Shown in pieces: positions 45,790 to 55,200 of a DNA stretch of 64,000 bases. How positions within the stretch are numbered: the first letter of the stretch is position 1; every line of letters starts with the position of its first letter. The notes under the pieces are model-generated. The model saw only the letters and a program-made list of their open reading frames with translations. It was not told the origin of the DNA and did not search any database. Origin of the DNA: Cylicocyclus nassatus (taxonomy: Eukaryota > Nematoda > Chromadorea > Rhabditida > Strongylidae); NCBI GenBank assembly GCA_958299035.1, contig CATQJL010000001.1:79071594-79135593 (forward strand). The letters run 5' to 3'. Made by a program: the position numbers and the translations under genes.

Positions 45790-47040
45790 TTGCATTCGGA
45801 TCCTGCCTCAGAAATCTTTTTTTTGAGCATTTCCTTGGTGGTCTTCGAAATGCGTTCCACGTTCTTCTCGGAAGTCACGGCGCACTCTCTGCAGGCTCGC
45901 AATCCTCTCAGAACGCTTCGTAGTCGTACGTTGGGTCCTCTTCGATGGGCCAGTCACAACTTGATATGAGCTCCTCGACCTGTTACCGTCATAAACGACA
46001 TTCTTCCTTCTTGCGTCACTGTGGTAGACCTTCTTTTCCAGCCTTCGACTGAATCGTACCTTCGCTCGAAGGAAGCGGTGATCGGAGTCACTGCAAAAGG
46101 ATGGAACTACTGAGAAATCGAGCAAGCTACACCTTCAGTTGATGAGAATGTGGTCAATCTCCGCGTTCTTTCTTCATGAAGATGGAATTTCCATGGAAAA
46201 GTCGTACGGCGGAGAGAAGCCCAACAAGACGGTTGCCGTTTTCGTTCCGGAGCCCATATCCAAACTTCCCGATCCTATATTCCTTTTCCAGTGGCATCCT
46301 GATTTTCGCGTTGAAGTCGCCCACAGCAAACTTGTAAAAGGACTTCTCGTTGCGGACGACCTCCTCCATATCTTCGTAAAAAGCATCTAGTTCTGATTCG
46401 TCAGCTGCTGATGTTGGAGAATAGCAGTTGATGATGCTGATGGTCTTCTGATATGAAGGGCGTAGTCGTAGGATGCCTAGTCGAGGTGATAGGATCTCGT
46501 GCGAATCGACAAGATCGACGATGTTCGATGGGTGTTCGACAAAGCCGACGCCTCCCACGTTTCGTGATGGAACCTTTTCACCACGAATGATGAGGGCCCC
46601 ATCACTCATCTGTCGCACGTCCTTCTTCCTGGACTTCGTTTCCTGCAGAGCAATGATGTGGTACTTGATGTGCTCTGCAGCGTCGAGAAGAGCTTGGAGG
46701 TCGGCGTTTGTGGAGATTGTCCTGGCGTTGTAGGTGCAGAGCATGCAGTCTCCATGGCGTGTCGGCCGGGAAGACGTGTCGTTTTTGTCCGACCCAAAAG
46801 GCGCCCTAAGGACCCTGACATCGTTCTTGCTACCACCCGGCGCCGTAGGCGGGATCCGACGTAAAGGGTTTTTTTTCTATATCTTCTTGCTGTCTGAGTA
46901 ATAAAATTTGTTCCCCCACAAGAGCAGACTTACTAGGCCAACTCTTAATTTTCACGGGGCGATCGCCGACCCCGGCTTGGAGCGAGGAGAACCGCCTAGC
47001 GACCAGAAAAAGCCAGAAGGCGGGGGATCTGGCGTGGCCG
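45790..47040 (-). mobile_element. Truncated RTE-type LINE
   Basis: Minus-strand fragment of a non-LTR retrotransposon with a GC-rich 5' leader (46745-47040) and the endonuclease coding region, ending at about 45790 before any reverse transcriptase. Truncation at the 3' side and retention of the 5' end is the opposite of normal LINE 5' truncation, so the loss came from later deletion or rearrangement. Confidence 0.85.
45808..46744 (-). pseudogene. RTE apurinic-type endonuclease domain
   Basis: The frame from 46744 starts [11 protein letters not shown] and keeps the endonuclease landmarks in order: [10 protein letters not shown] (~residue 30-40, catalytic Glu), [17 protein letters not shown], and [10 protein letters not shown] (Asp/Asn active site). 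After FMKKE a short deletion and frame change occur; the next frame gives EIDHILIN, a stop, LLDFSVVPSFC and SDHRFLRAKVRFSR (the SDH catalytic His). This is the domain that nicks target DNA for RTE/Bov-B type LINEs. Because of the deletion, stop and absent reverse transcriptase, the copy is dead. Confidence 0.9.
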
Positions 47041-47179
47041 GTTCTTAGCTGGCATCCGGCGCAGACCGGAAACGTTGAACTCCTTCAAAGCTTGAGAGAC
47101 CCTGCCAGAGTATACACTCGGCTGTGTGTCGCAGTTCGACACCCAGTGTCACCCCCACGCCACGATGAGGCGAACGACC

Positions 47180-47440
47180 ATTGTGAAAGACCACATGCAC
47201 TATGTCTGCCAAATTTGGTTCAGACTCCATTGCTCCTTCTATCCTATTTGGGCGAATATACAAAATTTCCTAAGCGAAAGCTGCATGAAATCAACAAATC
47301 GATAGAGTCAAATGGTGGGTCCCGAAGAAAATGGCTTATTAACACGCGCCATACGCCATGCATTATGTCTGCCAAACTTGGCTCAGATCCATCACACTGC
47401 TTCTATCCTTTTTGAGCGAATATACAAAAAGTGGCTAAGC
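47180..47440 (+). repeat. Two further copies of the 45 kb repeat family
   Basis: CATGCACTATGTCTGCCAAA (47193) and CATGCATTATGTCTGCCAAA (47357) start two direct copies about 164 bp apart. Both continue with GGYTCAGA, CTTCTATCC-TTT-GGCGAATATACAAAA-like sequence and end in CTAAGC. They flank the RTE remnant on its right. Confidence 0.75.
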
Positions 47441-47448
47441 CAAATATA

Positions 47449-48145
47449 TTAGATTGATGCAAAAGTTCTTTCTCACCAGCAAAGATTCATAACTCGTTGA
47501 ATTCTCAACGAATTTACAAGATCTAAATTTTTATAAGAGAAAACTCATGCTCTTTCAACTGTGCTTGAACTATTCGTTAATGTATACAAATGAAGGTGAC
47601 AGAAGCTCAAAACTAAAATCACTCAAAATTTGAATTTTTCGTATAGGGTCATAAAAAATCGGAAACTTGCAAAAAAATCGGAGCAGTCAGTATTGTAGGT
47701 TTTTTCACAAGCTCTTTCTAACATTGCAAAGTTTGCGTCGATTAAGCGTCTCTATAAAAAGTTATGATTCTCGAGAAAGCAATACAAAAGGGCGAATTTG
47801 ATTTATTTTGGCATTTTTCAAGGAAATCATAACTTTTCATAAAGACGCTCAATCGGCGCAAGCTTTGCACTGCTGGAAAGAGCTTGTGAAAGAGCCTACA
47901 ATACTGACTGCTCCGATTTTTGTTGCAAGTTTCCGATTTTTTATGACCCTATACGAAAAATTCAAATTTTGAGTGATTTTGGTTTTGAGCTTCTATCTCC
48001 TTTACACATTAACGAACAATTTAAGTACAGTTGCAAAGAGCATGAGTTCCTCTCTTATACAAAGTTTTGGTCATGCAAATTCGTTGAGAATTCAAATAGT
48101 TATGAATTTTTGAAAATGGTGCGAAAGAACTTTCAGGACGACCTA
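47449..48145. mobile_element. Palindromic MITE 1 of 3 in a row (697 bp)
   Basis: Flanked by TA (47447-47448, 48146-48147). The ends TTAGATTGATGCAAAAGTTC and inverted TAGGTCGTCCTGAAAGTTCT lead into long palindromic arms (AAAATTCATAACT, GAATTCTCAACGAATTT, TCGGAGCAGTCAGTATTGTA). Same family as the MITEs nested in both hAT copies. Confidence 0.93.
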
Positions 48146-48147
48146 TA

Positions 48148-49119
48148 TTAAGTTGGTGCAAAAGTTTCGTTAATTTTTTCAATCCATCGTCAAACATGCT
48201 AGAATGAAGCTACACAAATACTCTAAAATTTATCCAATGCAGAATTTCTTCTTCTTGCCAGCTTTTAAACTCTTATAGTGTTTAGTTGCGAGAGTGACGA
48301 GATATTTGGTGGAAATTACAACCATTGTTTTTGCCATGTCCAAATCTAATTTCCAAAATTTTTGTATGAGACTTTCGGAGGAGCCCCAACAACCAGCAGA
48401 TAGAACAAGCCTTTTGCCAACAGAAGCAGTTTTTTTGGCCCCACAGCTTGTCTTTCAGAATTTCTACGATTTATTTGTTGAATTGACCCAATTTTACATT
48501 CAGCCTATTTTAACCTCGTGAAATATAAAATGTTAAACACTTCAGTTACCATTCGACGCAAATTTTTCTCTTCTTCCTAACACTTGTCTTTTTTGCCGAG
48601 ACAGGCAAATATGAGGGAAATCGCAGTATTTCTCAATTTCATGAGTGCGCACTGATGTAACTATGTTTCAAAATCTTCATAATTTAAAGCAAAAATCGCT
48701 CATTTACTTTGTAATGGTAGCGGTAGCAATAATCGAGTTTGAAACCTCAGCATTCTGTAGGTTTTGCAGTGTTTGGTGCAATAACAGGTTATGCGATTTT
48801 TCCAAAACACAGGCTTTTGGAAAATTTGCAAAAATTCAAAAAAAACAGCTAAAAAAAGCACTATTAGATGGTTATCAGGGCTCCTTCGAAAGTCCTATAG
48901 AAAAATTTTGAAAATTAGTGAAATTTGGACATGGTAAAAACGAATGGTTGCAATTTCCAGTGAATATCTCATCACTCTCTCATCGAAACACAATGATAGT
49001 TTAGCCACTGGAAAGAGGAAGATTTCGCATCGGATAAATCGTAAAGTGTTTGTTTATATTCATTCTAGCGTGTTTGCCGATGGATTGAAAAAACTGTCAA
49101 AACTTTTGCACCGACCTAA
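48148..49119. mobile_element. Palindromic MITE 2 of 3 in a row (972 bp)
   Basis: It shares its left TA (48146-48147) with the previous element; the right TA is at 49120-49121. The ends TTAAGTTGGTGCAAAAGTTT and inverted TTAGGTCGGTGCAAAAGTTT continue with TTTTTTCAATCCATCG and CTAGAATGAA on both arms. No ORF of note. Related in end sequence to the 1.01 kb MITE of the inverted duplication. Confidence 0.93.
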
Positions 49120-49230
49120 TATATAGTATTGATTTGGATACTCGACATTTTTTGTTTTTGAGAATACTCAAAATTCGACATTTTGGGTATTTTCAAAAAT
49201 TTGATCGTCAATATTTTTGATTTTTAAATA

Positions 49231-50199
49231 TTAGGTCACTTCGAAATTTCTTGTTTACCATTTTCAAAAAATCGAAATTTCATTGTCATTGATATTTTTC
49301 TAAAGATTATTTTTATTTGAAAGAGGAATCGATGCTTTTTGCAGCAGTGCCTTCGTCATAAGTTAGTTTGAGAAAATTCGAGAGTCAGATGCATTGAAGG
49401 AAATCAGTCAAGGTTGGTATTTTTCGAGCTGGCTCAGGAGAAATTCTGGAAATATTCTTTTTATTCTTATTCTTATTTTTGTTCTTATTCTTCTTAGAAG
49501 ATTTGCGCCTGTAGTGTCTTTCACGCGAATTATTGTGAAATATTTCGAGTACAAACAAATAAAGAAAATTACTTCAGTTTTGCAATTTTTGAGCGTGTTC
49601 AAAAAAGCTCCAAACGTTGCAAAAGAGACTAAAACACCTTGAACATAAGTTTTATAAGCTTCTTTTCTACTTGAGTAAAATTCGTGCCAATCTGCAGCGG
49701 ATTTGATTGTCGGAAAAGGCAAGCACGAAAACCCGAAAAGTCACGAAAATCAAATTTGCTCTGAATTGGCACGAACTTCATTCAGCTGGAAAGAGGAGGT
49801 CATAAACCAATGTTTGTAACTATTTTGATCTCCGCTGTGGCGTTTTGGGGTTTTTTTTGGGCGTGCTCATAAACTGCAAAATTGAAGCAATTCTGAATGC
49901 TTCTAACTCGTGAATCATCTAATAACAATTCACTCTCAAATAATCCATGGAAAAGATGCCACTGTACTGTGCAATTCCAAATAAATATAGTTTCAGAATT
50001 TTTCGTGACCCTGCTTGAAAAATCCCAAGCCCGAGTAATTGCCTTCAATTGCTTTCAACTCTCAAAATTTTTCATATTGACTCACGGCAGAGGCACCGTT
50101 GTTCTTCAAATAAATAAAATTCCGAGAAAATCTATTAAGAAGGAAGGAAAATATGATTTTTCAGAAAATTGGCGAACAAACTTTCAAAATCATACTCTA
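49231..50199. mobile_element. Palindromic MITE 3 of 3 in a row (~970 bp), older
   Basis: The left end TTAGGTCACTTCGAAATTTC after TA (49229-49230); the right end is degraded (near CTCTATA, 50195-50201). Long imperfect inverted arms are clear from the matching translated pieces on opposite strands: KEISQGWYFSSW at 49397 (+) and KAITRAWDFSSR at 50045 (-). It is more diverged between arms than its two neighbours. Confidence 0.75.
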
Positions 50200-50513
50200 T
50201 AATAAAGCGCGAGCACCCCCATTAGGGCAACGGATGTTTGTCGAGATCTCTGTCTTAAGTTTTGCACTCTCGCCTGCTTCCAGACTGTTTACGCTTACGA
50301 TCTGACCCAGCGCCGCCTCACAACGTATGACTCATAATGGTGGTGATGCGTGGCTTAGATGATTCAAGTAACATAACCAAAAAATGCAATTAGTAGACAC
50401 TAAACGCTGTGAGCAGTAACATCGATTAATTTCATCTCTGCTTTACATTAGATCGCCTCTACAAAATTACAACTTCTAGAATCAGAGTGGGTAGTTTGCA
50501 ATAAAATGCACAT

Positions 50514-51331
50514 TGTCGCGGATTGCGCGACTTCCTTATAGGGAGTTTGCCACCGCAAAGCGATGGGTCCTAAAATGCCAGTCCTCGCGCTGCCCCGCCT
50601 CTCGTTCCCACGTCTAACTTCGCATATGTCACGCATTCTCCCACACTTGTCTAGCAGCGAGCGGCCGACTACCTCAACCGTCTATCGATCGATCCAGCAG
50701 CGCACTCTTTGGTCCAGCGATGTTCAACACCTGCACGCTTGGAGGACTGGCACCTGCACCGAGGTAACCCGGCTGTGCGCTCCTTTCTTGCCGCAGGGCT
50801 GAGGAGCCACTTCGCGGGGGGTTTCCTTTTTACCGTCCCTTAGGTGAGATCATTGGCCGGTGTGTGCTCTGCCCATTGTATTGAGTGTCTTGTGTGTTCG
50901 GTTCAATTAGGGATAAATGGTGGGCACCTTGAGCTGTAGTGTTTGACTCTTGTGGTAGCCAAGGCTCAGACCTTGGCACATTATATCTGTATGCTGTTTG
51001 TGTTCCTTGTATACTTGTCTCGAAGGGTTCCATCAGTCGGAAGGACAGGCACGATCCTAGGCAGTGCCTAAGTTACAAGAGATCCACAATTGTCCATGTG
51101 TGAGCGGCGTGAGAAGGCTGGCAGTAGGCAGTAGGGGGTTGGTTGGTGGCCTAGGGCCTCTAACTCGTGTGCGTTGTGCTCGTGGCAGGCCATAATAGCG
51201 TGGCGTAAGTAGCTACCGTTCCCCCCGAGTGTCGTTACTCTATCTCACGGATGGAGTCCTCCGCTCCTGTCGCCGATGCAGGAGAGCACGTTACCACTGA
51301 CGTCTGGAGCGGGGGACCCCAATCCGCGACA
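50514..51331 (+). mobile_element. Solo LTR with perfect 5 bp target duplication
   Basis: 818 bp beginning TGTCGCGGATTG and ending CAATCCGCGACA, i.e. TG...CA with 12 bp inverted termini. CACAT flanks it on both sides (50509-50513 and 51332-51336). It is GC-rich compared with its surroundings and contains no ORF of note. This is the structure left when the two LTRs of a Gypsy- or BEL-type retrotransposon recombine and delete the internal part. Orientation follows the TG...CA reading and could be either strand. No internal domain of this element is found in the window. Confidence 0.9.
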
Positions 51332-51336
51332 CACAT

Positions 51337-52770
51337 GTACAGGTAGCGTTCTTAGAAATCTACTCAGTCCAAATATGGATCCTCATATGCAGAAGGTACA
51401 CAAGCGTTGTTATTTTTGTGCCATTTATGTTCAAAAATACATGACAATTGTTTTAGCAAAAAAAAGCTGTGATTTTCAAGGTTCTTTTATCAGACAATGT
51501 GTTTTTCTATTTAGAGAAGCATCGTATGTTTGTTCAATTCTACAGTGCTTATTGTTTTTCTGATGATAGAGAAGTTGTACCAAATTCGTATTTCGGAAAT
51601 TTGGTCTGTTCCTCTTTTTGAGTGTGACATTCTACAATTCTTGCGTAAGTGGTTCATTGCCAATTTTTTTAAAGTTCTCAAAATTTTTGACTTCTTGAGC
51701 ATGGTCTCCACCCATGATTCTTTCCCAAGCACTTCTTTCGAAACGCACCTAAGTCTAAGAAAACCTATCAGATTTTTTAACAGAAAAGGTTGTTGTCCTT
51801 GCCAAATTATCATCAATATTCAGAAGTTTTTGGTCCTATAGAAGCTGCGCCAAAACCGTTTTTAGAAAAAAAATCTCATTCAGCAAATGCGTAAATGTTT
51901 TCTACTGAACATACCGCACCAAAATTGCTTTCGGAAGCTTCTCGCTAATGTTTTTCTTTCGAGCACGATGTTGTTGGAATTTCAGCAAGAAAGTTGCAGT
52001 TTTCAAAATTTCATTTGTGTGATACTAGCAATAAGTAAGTGTTTTTTATTGAAAAAAAGCTACAAGAATCTGTCCGTTTCTGGAAAATTCATCCTCTTAC
52101 TGTATAATAAAAAGCACGGTTCCATCTGTCGACATTTCAGCACTGCCTGAACTTTTCACGTAGTTGAAGACAAAATATAAGAAACAATATCTTTCAAAGA
52201 GTAACAGTGTGGTGACGCAAATCGCTTTAAAATTTTTTCAAACTTAAGCGCAAAAGTTCTTCTAGCTAAGGAAGCGTACGTACTAAAAGAGCTCTAACTT
52301 TGAATTTTCGGATATTTCTCCAGACCCAAGTTCAAGGGTATGTTAAAGTAAGTCACTGTGATCGCAATCGAAGTTTTTAGAAAGGCTCTATGCTGTTTGA
52401 ATCTGCCGCTAATATTTCAGCTATGAACAGACACAAAATAAAATGCGAGTTGGCATCACTAGCCATCAACTAAGTCTATACTGAATTCAGTTTGTCAAAA
52501 TATAGCGCAGTTTCAAAACCATATGAGCAACAAGGAATTGCTTCAGCTGACAACATAAAAACCCCTTCACAGTAGGTCCTTCACAAAATTTATATTGGGA
52601 GCCTGCAGAGATAAGCCTGAATAAATCATTTTGGAGCACTTTGAATGCATTTGCAAGGGAGTTGGGCACTTTGTGAAACCGAAGGGGCATTTTGACAGTA
52701 GAATGTTTTGGAGATGAAGTGGAGTTGGCGCTATCACGAAATTTTGAAAGAGAAGGAAGGAGTATCTTGA
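51337..52770. other. No recognisable gene
   Basis: 1.4 kb of AT-rich sequence. Long ORFs on both strands overlap at 51.5-51.85 kb, as expected from low stop density by chance. I looked here for the GIY-YIG endonuclease that should precede the Penelope-like reverse transcriptase and did not find it. Confidence 0.55.
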
Positions 52771-54654
52771 TTTATAGAATTTTGGAAAAACAATTGTAAT
52801 AATTACATACCCTGCAGATTAATATACACATATGAACCACCAATATCTCAAAAAATTTTCAATTATAATAGTATTTTGAACAAATTAAATAATAATCAAA
52901 TATTACAAATCCTCTCTAGAAATTGTAAATGTAGTGAACCTTCTATGAAGAACTACATAGACAAACAACATCAACACATAGTTACTGGAGACTTAAATAT
53001 TATTCAAGATAAATACTTGAGATCCATTATGGAAAAAGGCACAAAATATAGAATACAGAAAGAAATTAACAAAAAAGAAATCGTAAATTGGATACACAAT
53101 GTAGTTCAAATAATAATGGATACCTACATAACAAAATTCAAACTTAACTATGAAAAAAACTTAAACATAAAAAATTACCTAAAGAAAACATTTTTTCATA
53201 AACTAAAACCTTTATTATATAGAGAAAAATTAAAAGGTGCTATACCTTATAATTTCAATTGTAGTTATCTCAAAAATCTCAAAAATAATTTTATCATATG
53301 TCCACTAGATAAAGCAAACAACAATTATGGCATTATATGTATAAAATTATATATAAACATGATTATGAAAGAACTTGGCATCAAATATTCACAACACTTA
53401 CAAAAATTCGAATTTGACTCTAATGAAACATATGACTTATACGAAAATGAAGAACCCAATAATATCATTAACAGACACAAAATTTTTTGTATAAACAATA
53501 AACTTTCTACGCAAGAAGTTAATAACATACCACTCATATATTGCTTACCCAAATTACATAAGTCTCCAATAAAATTTAGATTCATAACAGGAGCAACACA
53601 CAGCAGTATTAAACCCTTAGCAATTGAATTGAATACTATTTTTAAATTTATCAAAAACCATTTTAAAAAATATGTTCAATCTATAAAAAATAGAAATCAT
53701 AACTTTATTGGATACTGGTCTATAGACAATATAAATATAAGTAACATTATTACAAACATTGATAAGAAAAATAAAAAACTGTACTCTGCTGATTTTACAA
53801 ACATGTTCACCAGCCTTCCACATAACATTATAAAGACTAATATCAAAGAACTTTTGAAATTATGTTTCAAAAATGCTGATAAAAACTACATAATACATAA
53901 AAACAACAAAATCTATTACACAAATGATATAACAAATATAAAACCATATACAAAATATTACACAATAACTGACCTAATTTATTTAATCGACTACATTATA
54001 AACAACAGCTTTTGTAAATTTGGTATATACATTTTTCAACAAAAAACTGGAGTACCTCAAGGAGGTAACTTTAGTCCTATTTTAGCAGATCTCACGTTAT
54101 CATGGTATGAATATAAATATTCAATACAAAGACTAAAATATAAACAAAATATGATTCCTTATAGATATATGGATGATTTATTAGTAGTACACAATGCAGA
54201 TAATGATATAGTACAAAAATGGATTAAAGAAATTTATGATTATAAACTCCAAATTGAAACAACAAACGACAACGAATACACATGCAACTATTTAGACCTA
54301 ACCATTATCTCATATAAAGATAAATTAACAACTAAATTATACAACAAAACTGATGCTTTCAATTTTCCAGTCAAAAGATTCATTCATTCTACTTCTTCCT
54401 TATCTAACAATATCAAAAGAGCGATAATATACACGGAAACATTGAGAATAGCACGTACATGTTCACTCTTTGAAGACTTTCTAGTCCGAATATTACAACT
54501 CAAATATACATCCATCAAAAACGGATATGATATTACTACAATTATATCTAGTATATTCAAATGTTTGAAAAGAAATGAATTTATACTTTATAAATATAAT
54601 CTACTAAAAGAACAACAAATTAAATTACTTTTAGAATTACGTAAAAATACCTGA
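52771..54654 (+). CDS. Penelope-like reverse transcriptase, uninterrupted ORF
   Basis: The frame is open from 52771, after a stop at 52768-52770. The first in-frame candidate start near the conserved part is TTG at 52876; the 35 codons before it (including YTYEPPISQKIFNYN) look like genuine family sequence, so the annotated 5' end is a truncation rather than a true start. Numbered from 52876 (592 residues): a CxC pair at 17-19; HIVTGDLNII at 34; PLDKANNNYG at 143; LPKLHKSPIKFRFI at 224; SADFTNMF at 304 with catalytic Asp 306; GVPQGGNFSPILADL at 392; YMDDLLVV at 431 with the Asp pair 433-434; YLDLTI at 472. Then a ~115 residue thumb-like C-terminus. The CxC plus HIVTGDL arrangement is as I recall it from Naiad-type Penelope elements. 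No GIY-YIG domain is present. It would copy RNA into DNA at chromosome breaks or nicks. Confidence 0.9.
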   Translation, partial: FIEFWKNNCNNYIPCRLIYTYEPPISQKIFNYNSILNKLNNNQILQILSRNCKCSEPSMKNYIDKQHQHIVTGDLNIIQDKYLRSIMEKGTKYRIQKEINKKEIVNWIHNVVQIIMDTYITKFKLNYEKNLNIKNYLKKTFFHKLKPLLYREKLKGAIPYNFNCSYLKNLKNNFIICPLDKANNNYGIICIKLYINMIMKELGIKYSQHLQKFEFDSNETYDLYENEEPNNIINRHKIFCINNKLSTQEVNNIPLIYCLPKLHKSPIKFRFITGATHSSIKPLAIELNTIFKFIKNHFKKYVQSIKNRNHNFIGYWSIDNINISNIITNIDKKNKKLYSADFTNMFTSLPHNIIKTNIKELLKLCFKNADKNYIIHKNNKIYYTNDITNIKPYTKYYTITDLIYLIDYIINNSFCKFGIYIFQQKTGVPQGGNFSPILADLTLSWYEYKYSIQRLKYKQNMIPYRYMDDLLVVHNADNDIVQKWIKEIYDYKLQIETTNDNEYTCNYLDLTIISYKDKLTTKLYNKTDAFNFPVKRFIHSTSSLSNNIKRAIIYTETLRIARTCSLFEDFLVRILQLKYTSIKNGYDITTIISSIFKCLKRNEFILYKYNLLKEQQIKLLLELRKNT

Positions 54655-55021
54655 AATATATATATATAATATCTACATTAATATTAAAGAGAATAGTCAC
54701 GTAACAACTTCCTCGTTGAAAATGAAATGAACCAAAGAAAAACTGTAAACATTATGAAACGAAGTATACTTCATTTAATCGTGTATACAAAATCATACGG
54801 CCATATATATATATATCTATGAGTCTCGTCAATTCAACATTATCGTATTGTATTATATAATATATTCAATATAAACACTACTAAACTGCAAGAAGATCAT
54901 TGGTGAGTACTCTACAATTCATGTAAATACTTAAAATATTAATAATAAAACATAAAATGATCAAACAAACTTTATAGATTTACAATTATAACAAATATGT
55001 TTGAATAAAACATGATTCTGG

Positions 55022-55103
55022 GTCTTCCTTCCTTACTGAGGAGTTCCGGGGAAGACCTAGAACTCATTTTAAACTCCGTCTAAGGGAAGGAACGAAACGG
55101 AGT
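55022..55103 (+). ncRNA. Structured tail with hammerhead-like core words
   Basis: In the 3' part of the Penelope-like element: CTGAGGA (55036-55042) is followed by GTTCC; GGAAC (55089-55093) pairs with that GTTCC and is followed by GAAA (55094-55097). ACTCCGT-C (55073-55080) is perfectly complementary to ACGGAGT (55097-55103) and supplies a GUC. CUGANGA, GAAA and GUC are the conserved words of hammerhead ribozymes, which are known from Penelope-like elements. However, GUC lies between the other two words, which is not a standard hammerhead order, so this may be a degenerate or rearranged motif. An alternative 8 bp stem GGTCTTCC/GGAAGACC also forms. Confidence 0.35.
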
Positions 55104-55200
55104 AACATGGTTTAATGTTCTAGAAAAATATCTAATTCTCTTTAATTTAACTAGCACTACACTATAGAAATATATCATTTCAATTTATTACTAGTTTATT

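Larger units (their letters stand above)
52771..55200 (+). mobile_element. Penelope-like retroelement, AT-rich, 5'-truncated
   Basis: A block of strikingly AT-rich sequence with abrupt change from its neighbours. It holds one reverse transcriptase ORF to 54654 and about 550 bp of 3' sequence with a structured segment at 55022-55103. The 5' limit is set by the in-frame stop at 52768-52770, the 3' limit only by composition. The N-terminal endonuclease expected in Naiad-type elements is absent, consistent with 5' truncation during insertion. Target duplication not identified. Confidence 0.75.

Noticed and set aside
51511..51841. Overlapping ~100-codon ORFs on both strands
   Set aside because: Opposite-strand overlap in AT-rich DNA with no domain or repeat relationship; chance ORFs.
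52300..52770. GIY-YIG endonuclease upstream of the Penelope-like RT
   Set aside because: No GIY, YIG or conserved Arg/Glu pattern in any frame, and stops occur throughout.
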